Of a stretch of 46,847 bases of DNA, positions 1 through 7,946 are shown piece by piece. The notes beneath the pieces were generated by a model, which made no database searches, had not been told where the DNA came from, and saw only the letters and a list, made by a program, of their open reading frames with translations. The stretch is taken from contig NZ_BBPO01000011.1 of assembly GCF_000787815.1 (NCBI RefSeq), positions 1,982 to 48,828 on the forward strand. The letters run 5' to 3'. Each line of letters starts with the position of its first letter. Position 1 is the first letter of the stretch. The position numbers and the translations under genes were made by a program. The DNA is from Streptacidiphilus neutrinimicus. Its GTDB lineage: Bacteria; Actinomycetota; Actinomycetes; Streptomycetales; Streptomycetaceae.

Positions 1-110
1 CGTTGCGGGGCGCGCGCGGGTGCGGCGGCCGGGCGTTGTCCGGCAGTGAGCGTCGGCGACGCGGGGGCTTCCACCGTGGTTCGCCTCTTTCCTTCGTCCG
101 TGGCGTTGCT

Positions 111-207
111 GTGCGTTCCTTGCGGTGCGTTCCTTGCGGTGCGTCCTTGCCGTTCCGTGCGGTGGTGCGTTCGGTGCGGTGGTGCCTACCGTGCGGTGGT
201 GCCGTGG
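111..207. repeat. Imperfect tandem repeat tract
   Basis: Two exact 14-bp units starting GTGCGTTCCTTGCG (111-124, 125-138) are followed by a diverged stretch and three 17-bp units that all begin GTGCGGTGGTGC (157-173, 174-190, 191-207). The tract lies just past the stop codon of the minus-strand gene ending at 217. No coding region in bases 1-216 is convincing. Confidence 0.7.
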
Positions 208-216
208 TGAGCGCGG

Positions 217-1161
217 TCAGTTGAGGACCTGGATCTCCTTGACCGCGAGGTCGATCTGGTTGGCGCTCTGCATGTCGTCCAGGCCGAAGTCGCCCGTCTC
301 GCCGGTGCTGGCCGTCCAGCGCACGTGCCAGCCGACCAGGGCCGAGATGACGTAGGCGTCGTTGGCCTTGTCGTAGGTGTAGGAGCAGCCGGAGACGAAC
401 CCGGCCTTCTTGTCGAACGCCGTGCCCGGTCCGTCGCAGACCGTCTGGCCCGCGCCGGTGCTCCAGGTGACCCCGGTCGACCAGACGTAGGCGGTGACCG
501 AGAGCCCGGGCACGCTGGCAGTGGCCCACGCGGGCGTGCTCGGCGCGATGTAGGTGTTGTGGTAGCCCTTGCCCTGCTTGCCGATCCAGAGCATGACGGG
601 GGAGTTGACCAGGCCGTGCTGTCCGTTGCCGGGCGCGCTGTGGATCACCGCGGCGCGGCGCGGGATCTTCGCGATCGCCCAGGCGGCCAGCTCACCGGGC
701 GTCACCTGCGGTGGCATCGGGGGCGGTGCGGCCATCCAGAGGGTGACGGTGCCGCCGCCCGCGTTCAGGGAGCAGGTACGGACGTAGACGGCGCCGTCGC
801 CCGGTTGGTGCCCCTGCCAGAGCGGGTCGCCCGCCGGAGGCTGGGGCGCCATCTGCATGTAGTAGCAGCCGTCCTGCGCGGAGAGCCAGCCGATGCCGGG
901 GATGTAGCAGGCCATCGGGGTCTGGCCGTACCAGCAGGCGCCGCCACCGCCGCCCCCTCCGCCGCCCGAACCGCCGCCGCCCGTCGGGGGCTTGCCGCCG
1001 CCGCCCACGATCACGCAGACGTAGCTGTTGTCGCACGGGCCCACGCCCGCGTGCGCGGTGCCGCCCGCGCCCACGAGACCGCCGAGCGCCAGGGCGACGG
1101 CGACGCCGGCGCGCGCCCACGTCCGTCGGCCCGGTCGGCGCACGGGCGGGCCGCTCAGCAT
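217..1161 (-). CDS. Secreted Gly-rich protein of unknown function
   Basis: Encodes 314 residues. An N-terminal signal peptide is visible: Arg-rich residues 3-17, a hydrophobic Ala/Leu/Val/Gly core, then a THAG-like cleavage region near residue 38. A Gly-rich linker follows, interrupted by KPPT, and then a folded-looking region rich in Trp, Tyr and Cys (CWYGQTPMACYIPG, CYYMQMAPQPP). The several Cys residues could form disulfides outside the cell. The ATG at 1161 was chosen because it overlaps the end of the upstream gene by 7 nt (stop 1157-1155), which suggests translational coupling, and because it places the signal peptide at the N-terminus; the open frame continues upstream but without plausible protein character. 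I do not recognise the family. Co-transcription with the anchored protein upstream suggests a joint cell-surface role (inference). Confidence 0.75.
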   Translation of the reverse strand: MLSGPPVRRPGRRTWARAGVAVALALGGLVGAGGTAHAGVGPCDNSYVCVIVGGGGKPPTGGGGSGGGGGGGGGACWYGQTPMACYIPGIGWLSAQDGCYYMQMAPQPPAGDPLWQGHQPGDGAVYVRTCSLNAGGGTVTLWMAAPPPMPPQVTPGELAAWAIAKIPRRAAVIHSAPGNGQHGLVNSPVMLWIGKQGKGYHNTYIAPSTPAWATASVPGLSVTAYVWSTGVTWSTGAGQTVCDGPGTAFDKKAGFVSGCSYTYDKANDAYVISALVGWHVRWTASTGETGDFGLDDMQSANQIDLAVKEIQVLN

Positions 1162-1850
1162 GTTCTGCCCGTCTCGCGCGTGACTTGACTGATCATCCAG
1201 GCACCTCCGACGGTTCGGGCCGTCACCTCGAGGGGATAGCGCAGCAGTCGGTCGCCGGGCTCGCTGGTCCGGCCGCCCTGGGCCGTCACCTGGTGCCAGC
1301 CGGAGACGTCCAGGCAGTCCTGGAGCGTCGCCTGCTGCTCCGCCGGGTCGCCGCGCAGCGGGCCGACCGAGGTGACCACGGGGTGGATCTGCGGCGCCCC
1401 CGACATCAGCAGCCCGGCCGAGACGAGCCGCACCACGTTGGCGTAACTGTCGCTCAGCGCTTCCCCGGTGGCGTAGGTGGACAGGTCGCTGCCGTCCGCA
1501 TGGCCGGTGGACATGGCGCGTACCTGGGCCGACCAGTAGCCGCGGTAGGCGCGGAGCACCACCTCGGCGGACGGACCGCTCAGGCCCTGGGCCGGGCGCA
1601 GGCTGGGCGGCGGCGCGCTGACGGGGTTCGACGGCGCGCCGTCGAGCGTCTGGGCGCTGCCGCTGTTGCCGCAGGCCGCGAGCACCACGCTCACCGCGCC
1701 GACCAGCACCGCAGCCGCGAGGCGGCGGCAGAGGTCCCCAGGCCGGCCCGCCGTGGTGTCCGTCGCGACCGCCCGTTCCGGCTCGTTGACCGGGTGGGCC
1801 CTTTGGTCGCGTAAAGGGTGGTTCAGGAATGCGGGTCCCAGACGCCGCAT
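1155..1850 (-). CDS. Putative lipoprotein or membrane-anchored protein
   Basis: About 231 residues from the ATG at 1850, preceded closely by the purine-rich AAGGGGGGAG. A hydrophobic segment at about residues 44-59 ends in a lipobox-like LAAC with Cys60, followed by a Ser/Gly/Pro-rich linker. That is late for a classical lipoprotein signal, so this may instead be an N-terminally anchored protein. The rest (ANVVRLVSAGLLMSG, QDCLDVSGWHQVT, WMISQVTRETG) resembles small actinobacterial extracytoplasmic proteins of unknown role. An alternative start at 1898 has GAGG just upstream and would add 16 residues. The next gene starts inside the last codons of this one, so the two are probably translated as a pair. 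Confidence 0.65.
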   Translation of the reverse strand: MRRLGPAFLNHPLRDQRAHPVNEPERAVATDTTAGRPGDLCRRLAAAVLVGAVSVVLAACGNSGSAQTLDGAPSNPVSAPPPSLRPAQGLSGPSAEVVLRAYRGYWSAQVRAMSTGHADGSDLSTYATGEALSDSYANVVRLVSAGLLMSGAPQIHPVVTSVGPLRGDPAEQQATLQDCLDVSGWHQVTAQGGRTSEPGDRLLRYPLEVTARTVGGAWMISQVTRETGRTC

Positions 1851-1934
1851 GGCTCCCCCCTTGCCGCCGAGTACCCAGTTGACGGTGTTCAGCACCATAT
1901 GCCTCGCACAGCGTGCTGTCCCGGCTTGTGGCTG

Positions 1935-1964
1935 AAATTCTCTCCACGGTAATGCGCACGTCAA
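1935..1964 (-). promoter_or_regulatory. Sigma-70-type promoter for the surface-protein pair
   Basis: On the minus strand, TTGACG (1964-1959) and GAATTT (1940-1935) are 18 nt apart. This predicts a start near 1928, upstream of both candidate start codons (1898 and 1850) of the anchored-protein gene. The AT-rich patch stands out from its surroundings. Confidence 0.4.
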
Positions 1965-1989
1965 GGTCACTCACAGGAATATGCCGAAG

Positions 1990-2802
1990 TCAGTACCCGG
2001 GAGGCGCCGGACCGCGTCGTGGACCGGTTCTGAGCAGGCCGCGCAGCAGCGCGCGGTTGCGCAGCAGCAACCGGCTTCCCTCGGGCGGACCGAGCCAGTG
2101 CGCGGCGGCCGGGGAGCCGCCGCCCCGACCCGCCGCCGCCTGCGGCGCGTCCGGGTCGAGAGCGAGAAGGGCCGGATGGAGCGTGCCCGGATCCAGCACG
2201 GCCGGCGCACCCGGCAACCCGACGTCAAGGAGCGCGTCGAACGCCTCCGCAAGTGTTCCCGCGCGGCCGTGCACCGGCGCACGCCCCCGGCGCGGGGGCT
2301 CGTAACGCGCCACCCTCCCCCAGATCGGCACCGAACCCGTCGCCGTGACGGTCCGTGCCCACTGCGGCCACTCCTGCCACGCCTCCTGGTCCGCCGTCAG
2401 GTCCACCACGAGCAGCGCCTCCGCGGCGGAGCCGTGGGCCATCGCGCTGGTCACCCAGTCGCAGGCGAGCCCGCGCTGCGCCGCGCTGTCGCGCAGGCTG
2501 CCCGCGACGACGAGCACGGGACGCCGGCGGCGCGGGTCCCAGGCGAGCTGTCCCGCGAGGTACACCAACAGCAGCCGTCCCTCGCGCGCGGCCGCCTGCT
2601 GAAGGGCGGCGAGCGCGGCGTTCGCGTCGGCCTCAGGGTGCACGGTGGTGACCCGGCAACGTCCGGGACCGGCGTCCGCGAGCGTCGTCGTGACGGCACG
2701 CCAGAAGCGCTGTGCGCCCTGCGCCGCACCGAGCGAGCCGCCGAACGCGCGCTCGTCGGGGCACTCGGCACCGAGGAGCACGAGCTCCACCCCGAGATCC
2801 AC
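1990..2802 (-). CDS. Caspase-like (degenerate?) protein of unknown function
   Basis: A GTG start at 2802 with GGGGGTGG upstream gives 270 residues. The first 150 or so read like the caspase-fold domains common in actinobacteria: a strand (VELVLLGAEC), a helix, HPEADANAALAALQQAAAREG, then LLLVYLAGQLAW where active members have a VYYAGHG-like motif, and later LLVVDLTADQEAWQ where active members have a DCC-like motif. If the relationship is right, both the catalytic His and Cys are missing, so this would be a non-peptidase scaffold. The C-terminal third is Pro/Arg/Gly-rich and looks disordered. The fold assignment is inference and only moderately secure; that the frame is coding is more certain. 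Confidence 0.55.
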   Translation of the reverse strand: MDLGVELVLLGAECPDERAFGGSLGAAQGAQRFWRAVTTTLADAGPGRCRVTTVHPEADANAALAALQQAAAREGRLLLVYLAGQLAWDPRRRRPVLVVAGSLRDSAAQRGLACDWVTSAMAHGSAAEALLVVDLTADQEAWQEWPQWARTVTATGSVPIWGRVARYEPPRRGRAPVHGRAGTLAEAFDALLDVGLPGAPAVLDPGTLHPALLALDPDAPQAAAGRGGGSPAAAHWLGPPEGSRLLLRNRALLRGLLRTGPRRGPAPPGY

Positions 2803-2833
2803 GCCACCCCCACACCTGACACCTGACCACACC

Positions 2834-2843
2834 GGAACGTTCC
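2834..2843. promoter_or_regulatory. Perfect 10-bp palindrome upstream of a minus-strand gene
   Basis: GGAACGTTCC lies 31 bp upstream of the GTG start at 2802. Its position would suit an operator, but no regulator is evident nearby. Confidence 0.3.
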
Positions 2844-3276
2844 AGAAGGCCGCCACCGAAAGACGCCCCCGTGCGCGCAACCCCAGGTCGGAACCGTCCC
2901 CCCGGCGTCCGCCCCATACGCCTCACCTGCTCGCCCCGGCCCTCTACCCCCTGCCACCGCACAGAAAACCGGCCACCCACACCTCGCCGCCGCTTCCCGA
3001 CGCACTCGGAGCGCACGCGCACGGAACCCGCAGCGCCCAAGCCCCACGCGCCCGGCGCGCAGGCGGCCTGCGCCCGGTACCCGAAGCGAGCCCATCCCGG
3101 CGGGGCGTGCCCGAGGGGCGGACACGATCGAGATGCGCGCCGCGCACGGGCGGCGGGCGGACCCGGCCTGACCGCCGCGCGACCTCCCGCACGCCTCGGC
3201 CCGCCTTCGCATGCCCCAGCCCCGACCCGCCAAGCGTCGTGACCTGCGCCACATTCAGGTGGACCGGACCGGGGGC
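2844..3276. other. Intergenic stretch without recognisable gene
   Basis: Pro/Arg/Ala-biased frames here have no protein-like character on either strand. No RNA gene, repeat or hairpin stood out. The stretch separates the divergent genes starting at 2802 (minus) and 3290 (plus). Confidence 0.5.
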
Positions 3277-3282
3277 TACGCT
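3277..3282 (+). promoter_or_regulatory. -10 hexamer TACGCT of a probable leaderless promoter
   Basis: TACGCT ends 7 nt before the ATG at 3290, so transcription could begin at or very close to the start codon. A GGAG also lies just before the ATG, so a leadered start from further upstream is not excluded. Confidence 0.4.
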
Positions 3283-3289
3283 CCGGAGC

Positions 3290-3742
3290 ATGACCACCTT
3301 CGCCTCCCTTGAGGACCTCGCCGCCGCCGTCGGCACCGAGCTCGGCAGCAGCGACTGGCATCTCGTCGACCAGAAGCGCGTCGACCTGTTCGCCGAGGCC
3401 ACCGGCGACCACCAGTGGATCCACGTCGACCCGGAGCGCGCCAAGGACGGGCCGTTCGGCACGACCATCGCGCACGGCTACCTGACCCTGTCGCTGATCC
3501 CCGTGCTCGCCAAGGAGTGCTACAGCGTCGAGGGCGTCCGGATGGCCGTCAACTACGGCTCGGACAAGGTGCGCTTTCCCGCCCCCGTCCCGGTCGGCTC
3601 CTCCGTCCGGGCGACGGCCGAACTGGTCTCCGCCGACACGGTCTCCGGCGGCCTGCAGGTCGTGGTCCGCTACACCATCACCAGCAAGGGCGCCGGGAAG
3701 CCGCACTGCGTCGCCGACACGATCACCCGCTTCTATGCGTGA
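3290..3742 (+). CDS. MaoC-family (R)-specific enoyl-CoA hydratase
   Basis: 150 residues, one hot-dog domain. It is expected to hydrate trans-2-enoyl-CoA to (R)-3-hydroxyacyl-CoA in the cytoplasm. The family's active-site block is plain at residues 34-65: FAEATGDHQWIHVDPERA followed by GPFGTTIAHGYLTLSL. Asp40 and His45 match the catalytic Asp and His spacing of PhaJ-type hydratases. Length is normal for single-domain bacterial members. It is transcribed alone, divergent from the gene at 1990-2802. Substrate cannot be read from sequence; fatty acid, polyketide or sterol side-chain intermediates are all possible. Confidence 0.9.
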   Translation: MTTFASLEDLAAAVGTELGSSDWHLVDQKRVDLFAEATGDHQWIHVDPERAKDGPFGTTIAHGYLTLSLIPVLAKECYSVEGVRMAVNYGSDKVRFPAPVPVGSSVRATAELVSADTVSGGLQVVVRYTITSKGAGKPHCVADTITRFYA

Positions 3743-3825
3743 GGCAGGCGTGACGCACGCGTGATCCCCGCCTGACGGAGCAGGCACGGCCGGTCGCCGC
3801 CCGGGCGACCCGGGTGGCGCGCGGG

Positions 3826-3831
3826 TAGGCT
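3826..3831 (+). promoter_or_regulatory. -10 hexamer TAGGCT
   Basis: TAGGCT lies about 50 nt upstream of the GTG at 3882. The same hexamer appears ahead of other genes in this window. No clear -35 element is seen. It would give a leader of about 45 nt containing a GGAGG ribosome site. Confidence 0.3.
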
Positions 3832-3881
3832 GCGAAAGATCGTCACGCAGTTCACCGCTCACCGCGTCTCCTGGAGGTGCT

Positions 3882-5273
3882 GTGCCCGGCCGTGCCCGTC
3901 CCGAGGGGTCCCCGCGTCCCGCGGAACCGACCTCGCCGTCCCTGCTGCTGGACTCGCTGCCCTCTCTCCCGTCCGTCTCGCTCCCCTCGGTCAGCGAGCC
4001 GCTCGCCGAACGGCTGGAATGGCTCGGCCGCCTCCGTCGCCCGGGCGGTGTCCGCCCTGAGGGCTTCGGCTGCGCGGCCGAGCCGACCGGCGAGCGACTG
4101 GCCAGGATCCGGCGCTCGCCGCAGTTCGTCGACGGGGCCTTCCGCAACCCCGTCCGCACCCGGCGGATGCTGCCCGGCACCACGCTCGCCGCGCTGCAGG
4201 CCGGGCTCACCGAGAACCGCGACCGCCGCCGCCCGGCCCGCGCCGTGCCCGTGCACCGCCTCACCTCCGAGCAGCTCGCCGCGCCGCCCGCGAGCGGGCT
4301 GCGGCTCACCTGGCTCGGGCACGCGGGCGTGCTGGCCGAGATCGGCGGACGCCGGGTCCTGTTCGACCCGGTCTTCGGCGAGCGCTGCTCGCCCATCCCC
4401 GGCTTCGGCCCGCGCCGGCTCCACCCGGCGCCGATCCCGCCCGCCGAACTCGGCGCGGTCGACGTCGTGGTGATCTCCCACGACCACTACGACCATCTCG
4501 ACCTGCCGGCCGTGCGAGCTCTCGGCGCGTGCGGCGCGGTCTTCGCGGTGCCGCTGGGCGTCGGCGCGCACCTGGAGTTCTGGGGCGTCCCGCCGGAGCG
4601 GATCATCGAGCTGGACTGGCACGAGTCCGCGGAGGTCGCGGGACTGACGCTGACGGCCGCGCCCGCGCGTCACTACTGTTCGCGCGGCCCGCGCACCAGC
4701 CGCTACCAGCTGTGGGCGTCCTGGATCGTCGCGGGGGGCGACCGCAGGATCTACCACAGCGGCGACACCGGCTACTTCCACGGCTTCGCCGAGACGGGCG
4801 CCCAGCACGGGCCCTTCGACGCGGCGATGATCCAGATCGGCGCGTACAGCCGGTTCTGGCCGGAGGTCCACATGACGCCCGAGGAGGGCGTGCGCGCCCA
4901 CCTCGACCTCGGCGGCGGCGTGCTGCTGCCGATCCACTGGTGCACCTTCGACCTCGCCCCGCACGCCTGGGACGAGCCGATCGAGCGGACGATGGAGGCG
5001 GCGCTCGCCCACGAGGTCCCCCTCGCCACGCCGCGGCCGGGGGAGCCGTTCGAACCGGACGAGCCGCTGCCGCAGCGCGCCTGGTGGCGCGCGGTCGCGG
5101 CCCCCGGCGCGTACGAGGACGTCGACGGCGACACCCAGTCGCTCGTCCCCGTCCTGCCGGAGCTCAACGCCGACGCCGCCCCCACCGACGCCACCGCCGA
5201 CGCCACCGCAGCCGGCGGCGCGGACCGGCCGGACGAGGACGACGAGAACGACGCGGTGCGCGCGCCCGCCTGA
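3882..5273 (+). CDS. Metallo-beta-lactamase-fold hydrolase (UlaG/NAPE-PLD-like)
   Basis: 463 residues from a GTG with GGAGG 4 nt upstream. After about 130 N-terminal residues, LTWLGHAGVLAEIGGRRVLFDP begins the metallo-beta-lactamase fold. The zinc-binding HxHxDH motif is HDHYDH (His200, His202, Asp204, His205). Further family signatures are HYCSRGPRTSRYQLWASWIV, IYHSGDTGYFHGF and LPIHWCTFDL. This arrangement matches the branch that includes N-acyl-phosphatidylethanolamine phospholipase D-like and RomA-like proteins, so a phosphodiester or lactone substrate is plausible (inference). The last 40 residues are an Ala/Asp-rich tail with no domain. It converges on the methyltransferase at 5286 with a 12-bp gap. 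Confidence 0.85.
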   Translation: MPGRARPEGSPRPAEPTSPSLLLDSLPSLPSVSLPSVSEPLAERLEWLGRLRRPGGVRPEGFGCAAEPTGERLARIRRSPQFVDGAFRNPVRTRRMLPGTTLAALQAGLTENRDRRRPARAVPVHRLTSEQLAAPPASGLRLTWLGHAGVLAEIGGRRVLFDPVFGERCSPIPGFGPRRLHPAPIPPAELGAVDVVVISHDHYDHLDLPAVRALGACGAVFAVPLGVGAHLEFWGVPPERIIELDWHESAEVAGLTLTAAPARHYCSRGPRTSRYQLWASWIVAGGDRRIYHSGDTGYFHGFAETGAQHGPFDAAMIQIGAYSRFWPEVHMTPEEGVRAHLDLGGGVLLPIHWCTFDLAPHAWDEPIERTMEAALAHEVPLATPRPGEPFEPDEPLPQRAWWRAVAAPGAYEDVDGDTQSLVPVLPELNADAAPTDATADATAAGGADRPDEDDENDAVRAPA

Positions 5274-5285
5274 CGGCGCCCCGCC

Positions 5286-6050
5286 TCAGGTGCGGCGCAG
5301 AGCCAGCAGGCGGAAGGTGGGGTCCGGCCGCCTGCGGTCCTGGTCCGGCAGCGCGGCGAGCCCGTCCAGGACGCGCCGCCGGTCGGCGGGCGCGAGGCGG
5401 TCGGCCCAGAACTGGTACCGGTCGGCGCGGATCAGGTCCGCGAGGGTGGCGGGCGTCGTGCCGCGCAGATGCGCGGTGAACGCCCCCTCGGCGACCGGCT
5501 CCAGCCCGACCTCCGCCCCGTGCGCGACGATCCGCTCGGTCGCGTCCTGCTCTGCGGCGCCCACGGCGTTGCCCCGGCGCGGCCGCAGATCCCCGAGCAC
5601 GGCGTCGATGTCGCTGCCGACGTCGTGGCAGGCGTCCTTGTCGACCGTGCAGACCACCACCCCGCCGGGACGCAGCACCCGCGCGAACTCCGCGACGACG
5701 GGCCGTGAGTCCGGCACCAGGTGGAGCAGCCACACGCTCGTCACCGCGTCCAGCGTCCCGTCCCGGAACGGCAGCCGCTCCGCGGTCGCGCGCAGGGCGC
5801 GCCCGGGCATGCGGGCGCTCGCCAGTCGCAGCATGGCGTGGGTGAGGTCCACGACGACGACCTCCCGTTCCGGGCGGGCGAGCCTCCGGCTGATGATCCC
5901 GGTGCCGCCGCCGACGTCGGCGAGCAGCCGCACGTCAGCGGGCAGCAGGTCCTCCAGCCCCTCCGCGGCCGACCGGGCGCGCACCTCGCCCCCGCGCGAC
6001 TCGTCGTAGCGGTGCGCCTCGGTCTCCCAGGAGAACGTCCGCTTCGTCAT
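5286..6050 (-). CDS. Class I SAM-dependent methyltransferase
   Basis: 254 residues. The SAM-binding motif I is LLADVGGGTGIISRRLA (about residues 42-58), followed by the acidic ribose-binding end VVVVDLT, then AERLPFRDGTLDAVTSVWLLHLV and ARVLRPGGVVVCTVD, the standard order for Methyltransf_11-type enzymes. Substrate is unknown; small-molecule or quinone-like targets are usual for the family. The ATG at 6050 has no Shine-Dalgarno sequence but has a good -10 hexamer 6 nt upstream. It stands alone, convergent with the hydrolase and followed upstream by the M23 peptidase gene on the same strand. Confidence 0.88.
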   Translation of the reverse strand: MTKRTFSWETEAHRYDESRGGEVRARSAAEGLEDLLPADVRLLADVGGGTGIISRRLARPEREVVVVDLTHAMLRLASARMPGRALRATAERLPFRDGTLDAVTSVWLLHLVPDSRPVVAEFARVLRPGGVVVCTVDKDACHDVGSDIDAVLGDLRPRRGNAVGAAEQDATERIVAHGAEVGLEPVAEGAFTAHLRGTTPATLADLIRADRYQFWADRLAPADRRRVLDGLAALPDQDRRRPDPTFRLLALRRT

Positions 6051-6056
6051 GCGGGC

Positions 6057-6062
6057 AGGCTA
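6057..6062 (-). promoter_or_regulatory. -10 hexamer TAGCCT of a probable leaderless promoter
   Basis: On the minus strand TAGCCT is separated from the ATG at 6050 by 6 nt, placing the predicted transcription start at the start codon. Confidence 0.5.
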
Positions 6063-6081
6063 CGCCCCGCATGATCGGCCG

Positions 6082-7329
6082 TCATCGGTGCGCGGCGGTC
6101 CTCGGGAAGTCGACCAGGTCGAGGTAGAGGGGCAGGCGGCACCGCTGCTGCTGCGGCCTGACGCCGCGCGCGTAGGTGAACCGCCGCCCGTCGAGGACGT
6201 CCGTCACGACGTTCTCCGAGGCGGCCCGGCCGCGCAGCAGGAACCGGTCGAAGGCGTAGGGGATGCCCTGGGAGGCAAGGGCGGACGGCCGGTCCATGAC
6301 CTGGAAGTGCAGGTGCGGCGCGGCGCTGTTGCCGCTGTTGCCCACCTGGCCGACCTGCTGTCCGACGCGCAGGTGCTCGCCGAGGTGGACGCGCCCGCGG
6401 ACGCTGCCCGGCTTCATGTGCGCGTACAGGGCGTAGTAGGTGTGGCCGGCGTAGCTGAACTTCTCGATGACGTGGTTGCCGGCGAAGTCCGCCAGCGGCA
6501 GCTGTCCCAGCGGCGGTTCCATGGTCGGCACCTGGTCGGGCAGGCCGTCGCGCAGCTCGACGACCTCGCCGTCGGCCGCGGCGGTGACGGGGGCGCCGTA
6601 GTACGCGTAGCTGGAGAGCTTGACCGCCGGTCCGGTGAAGAGCCGGTCGTGGTCGTCGAGCTTGATGAAGTCGATCCCTGAGCGCTCGGGGTAGTTGGTC
6701 CGTCCGTCGAGCGGGTTGACCGACCCGCGGTGGGCGGTGACGATCGAGCAGCATCCGTTCGCGTCGAACCAGCGCGTGCCCGACAGCGGCGGCGCGACGA
6801 CGGGCGCGGGGAGGTGGGAGACGGCCGTCGGCGCGACGGTCACGGTGACGTCGGCCGGTACCAGGCCGCCCGCCTGTCCCTTCGGGAACCTCACCCAGAT
6901 CCGGTGGACGATCTGACGCGGGACGCTCGCCCGGTTCGGGACGGTGGCGTCCATCCAGACGATCCCCTCCTGCCCGGCGCCGAGGACCGCGCTCGGCCCG
7001 GGGACCGTGCCGATCTGTGCGATGGCGAAGTGCGCGGCGACCTGGTTGCCCGTCAGCGAGTCGAGCACCCGGGAGGGGTGCCCGCGGTCGAGGGCCAGGA
7101 CCGAGTCGATCGTCGCGGGATCGGTGCCGAAGTTCACCAGCAGCAGCTCGTAGGGCATGTGGATGCGGCCGTCGGTGCCCTCGACGGGGACCGGGGAGAC
7201 GCTCGGCGTGACCGAGACCGCGGTGACCTGATCGCGCGCGGGTCGCGCGGTCCCTTGGGCGGCGGCGGGAGCGCCGCCCGACAGGCCGACGACGCCGGCC
7301 AGGACGGCCGAGGCGACAACTCTCCACAT
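6082..7329 (-). CDS. Secreted M23 (LytM-type) metallopeptidase
   Basis: 415 residues from the ATG at 7329, which has AGGGGAA about 6 nt upstream and begins a Sec signal peptide (MWRVVASAVLAGVVGLSG, cleavage near AAAQ). The middle carries a beta-rich region (residues 35-165). The C-terminal half is LytM-like: GAPVTAAADGEVVELRDG, GNHVIEKF, YYALYAHM, GQVGNSGNSAAPHLHFQVMD, with the zinc-binding HLH at residues 339-341. The canonical first ligand block HxxxD reads RSGIDF near residues 213-219, with Asp kept but His absent. It likely acts on peptidoglycan or surface protein outside the membrane, or is a non-catalytic LytM protein if the missing His matters. Confidence 0.82.
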   Translation of the reverse strand: MWRVVASAVLAGVVGLSGGAPAAAQGTARPARDQVTAVSVTPSVSPVPVEGTDGRIHMPYELLLVNFGTDPATIDSVLALDRGHPSRVLDSLTGNQVAAHFAIAQIGTVPGPSAVLGAGQEGIVWMDATVPNRASVPRQIVHRIWVRFPKGQAGGLVPADVTVTVAPTAVSHLPAPVVAPPLSGTRWFDANGCCSIVTAHRGSVNPLDGRTNYPERSGIDFIKLDDHDRLFTGPAVKLSSYAYYGAPVTAAADGEVVELRDGLPDQVPTMEPPLGQLPLADFAGNHVIEKFSYAGHTYYALYAHMKPGSVRGRVHLGEHLRVGQQVGQVGNSGNSAAPHLHFQVMDRPSALASQGIPYAFDRFLLRGRAASENVVTDVLDGRRFTYARGVRPQQQRCRLPLYLDLVDFPRTAAHR

Positions 7330-7477
7330 GGTCGTTCCCCTGGGGTCGGTGGGCGCGCGGCCATGAAGCTCCCGCACCTGGATTCGGACCGACCCTAAGT
7401 CGCCCGTCCCGCAGGCCACGGGCGTTGATCCGAGCGTGGGTGTGTCGCCGAGCCGTCCACCCGGCCGTCCGCCCGCG

Positions 7478-7918
7478 TCAGCCGATCCGCTCGGCAAGCG
7501 CGACGATGACGCCCGCCGGCCCGCGCAGGTAGCAGAGCCGGTAGACGGACTCGTACTGCGCCACGCCGCCGAGCAGTTCGGCGCCGTGGGCGCGCAGGCG
7601 GGCGATGGTGTCGTCGATGTCCTCGACGGCGAACATGACCCGGTGCTGACCGAGGGTGTTGGGCGGCGGGTTCGGCGGCACGGGGGCGACTGGCGCGGGG
7701 TGGCGGTAGGTCGACAGCTCCAGCCTGCCGTGGCCGTCCGGGGTGCGCATCATCGCGATCTCGCTGCGGACGCCGTCGAGCCCGACGGTCTGGTCCGCGA
7801 AGAGGCCCTCGACCTCCTGCCGGCCTTCCAGCTCCAGGCCGAGCTCGGTGAAGAACGCGACGGCGGCATCCAGGTCGTCGACGACGATGCCGACGTTGTC
7901 CATCCGCAGAAGGGTCAT
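7478..7918 (-). CDS. VOC (glyoxalase/bleomycin-resistance) family protein
   Basis: 146 residues from the ATG at 7918 (MTLLRMDNVGIVVDDLDAAVAFFTELG). Both beta-alpha-beta-beta-beta halves are recognisable; the second begins HRVMFAVEDIDDTIARLRAHGAELLG. Metal ligands and substrate cannot be assigned confidently. A longer start at 7930 is open, but 7918 sits 7 nt after a TATGCT hexamer and fits a leaderless transcript. It follows the enoyl-CoA hydratase gene on the same strand after 28 bp and probably has its own promoter there. Confidence 0.82.
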   Translation of the reverse strand: MTLLRMDNVGIVVDDLDAAVAFFTELGLELEGRQEVEGLFADQTVGLDGVRSEIAMMRTPDGHGRLELSTYRHPAPVAPVPPNPPPNTLGQHRVMFAVEDIDDTIARLRAHGAELLGGVAQYESVYRLCYLRGPAGVIVALAERIG

Positions 7919-7925
7919 GCGCCCG

Positions 7926-7931
7926 AGCATA
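7926..7931 (-). promoter_or_regulatory. -10 hexamer TATGCT of a probable leaderless promoter
   Basis: On the minus strand TATGCT lies 7 nt before the ATG at 7918, inside the 28-bp gap after the enoyl-CoA hydratase gene. It supports the shorter start of the VOC gene. Confidence 0.4.
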
Positions 7932-7946
7932 GGACCACGCCGGCGC

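Noticed and set aside
1162-1974. Long minus-strand frame extending the secreted Gly-rich protein upstream to 585 residues.
   Set aside because: The extension overlaps the anchored-protein gene in another frame, is Arg/Pro/Gly-biased, and would bury the signal peptide in the middle of the protein.
2633-4396. Minus-strand open frame of 587 codons across the MaoC and hydrolase genes.
   Set aside because: Typical high-GC shadow frame: no domain signatures, while the plus-strand MaoC and metallo-beta-lactamase motifs are intact.
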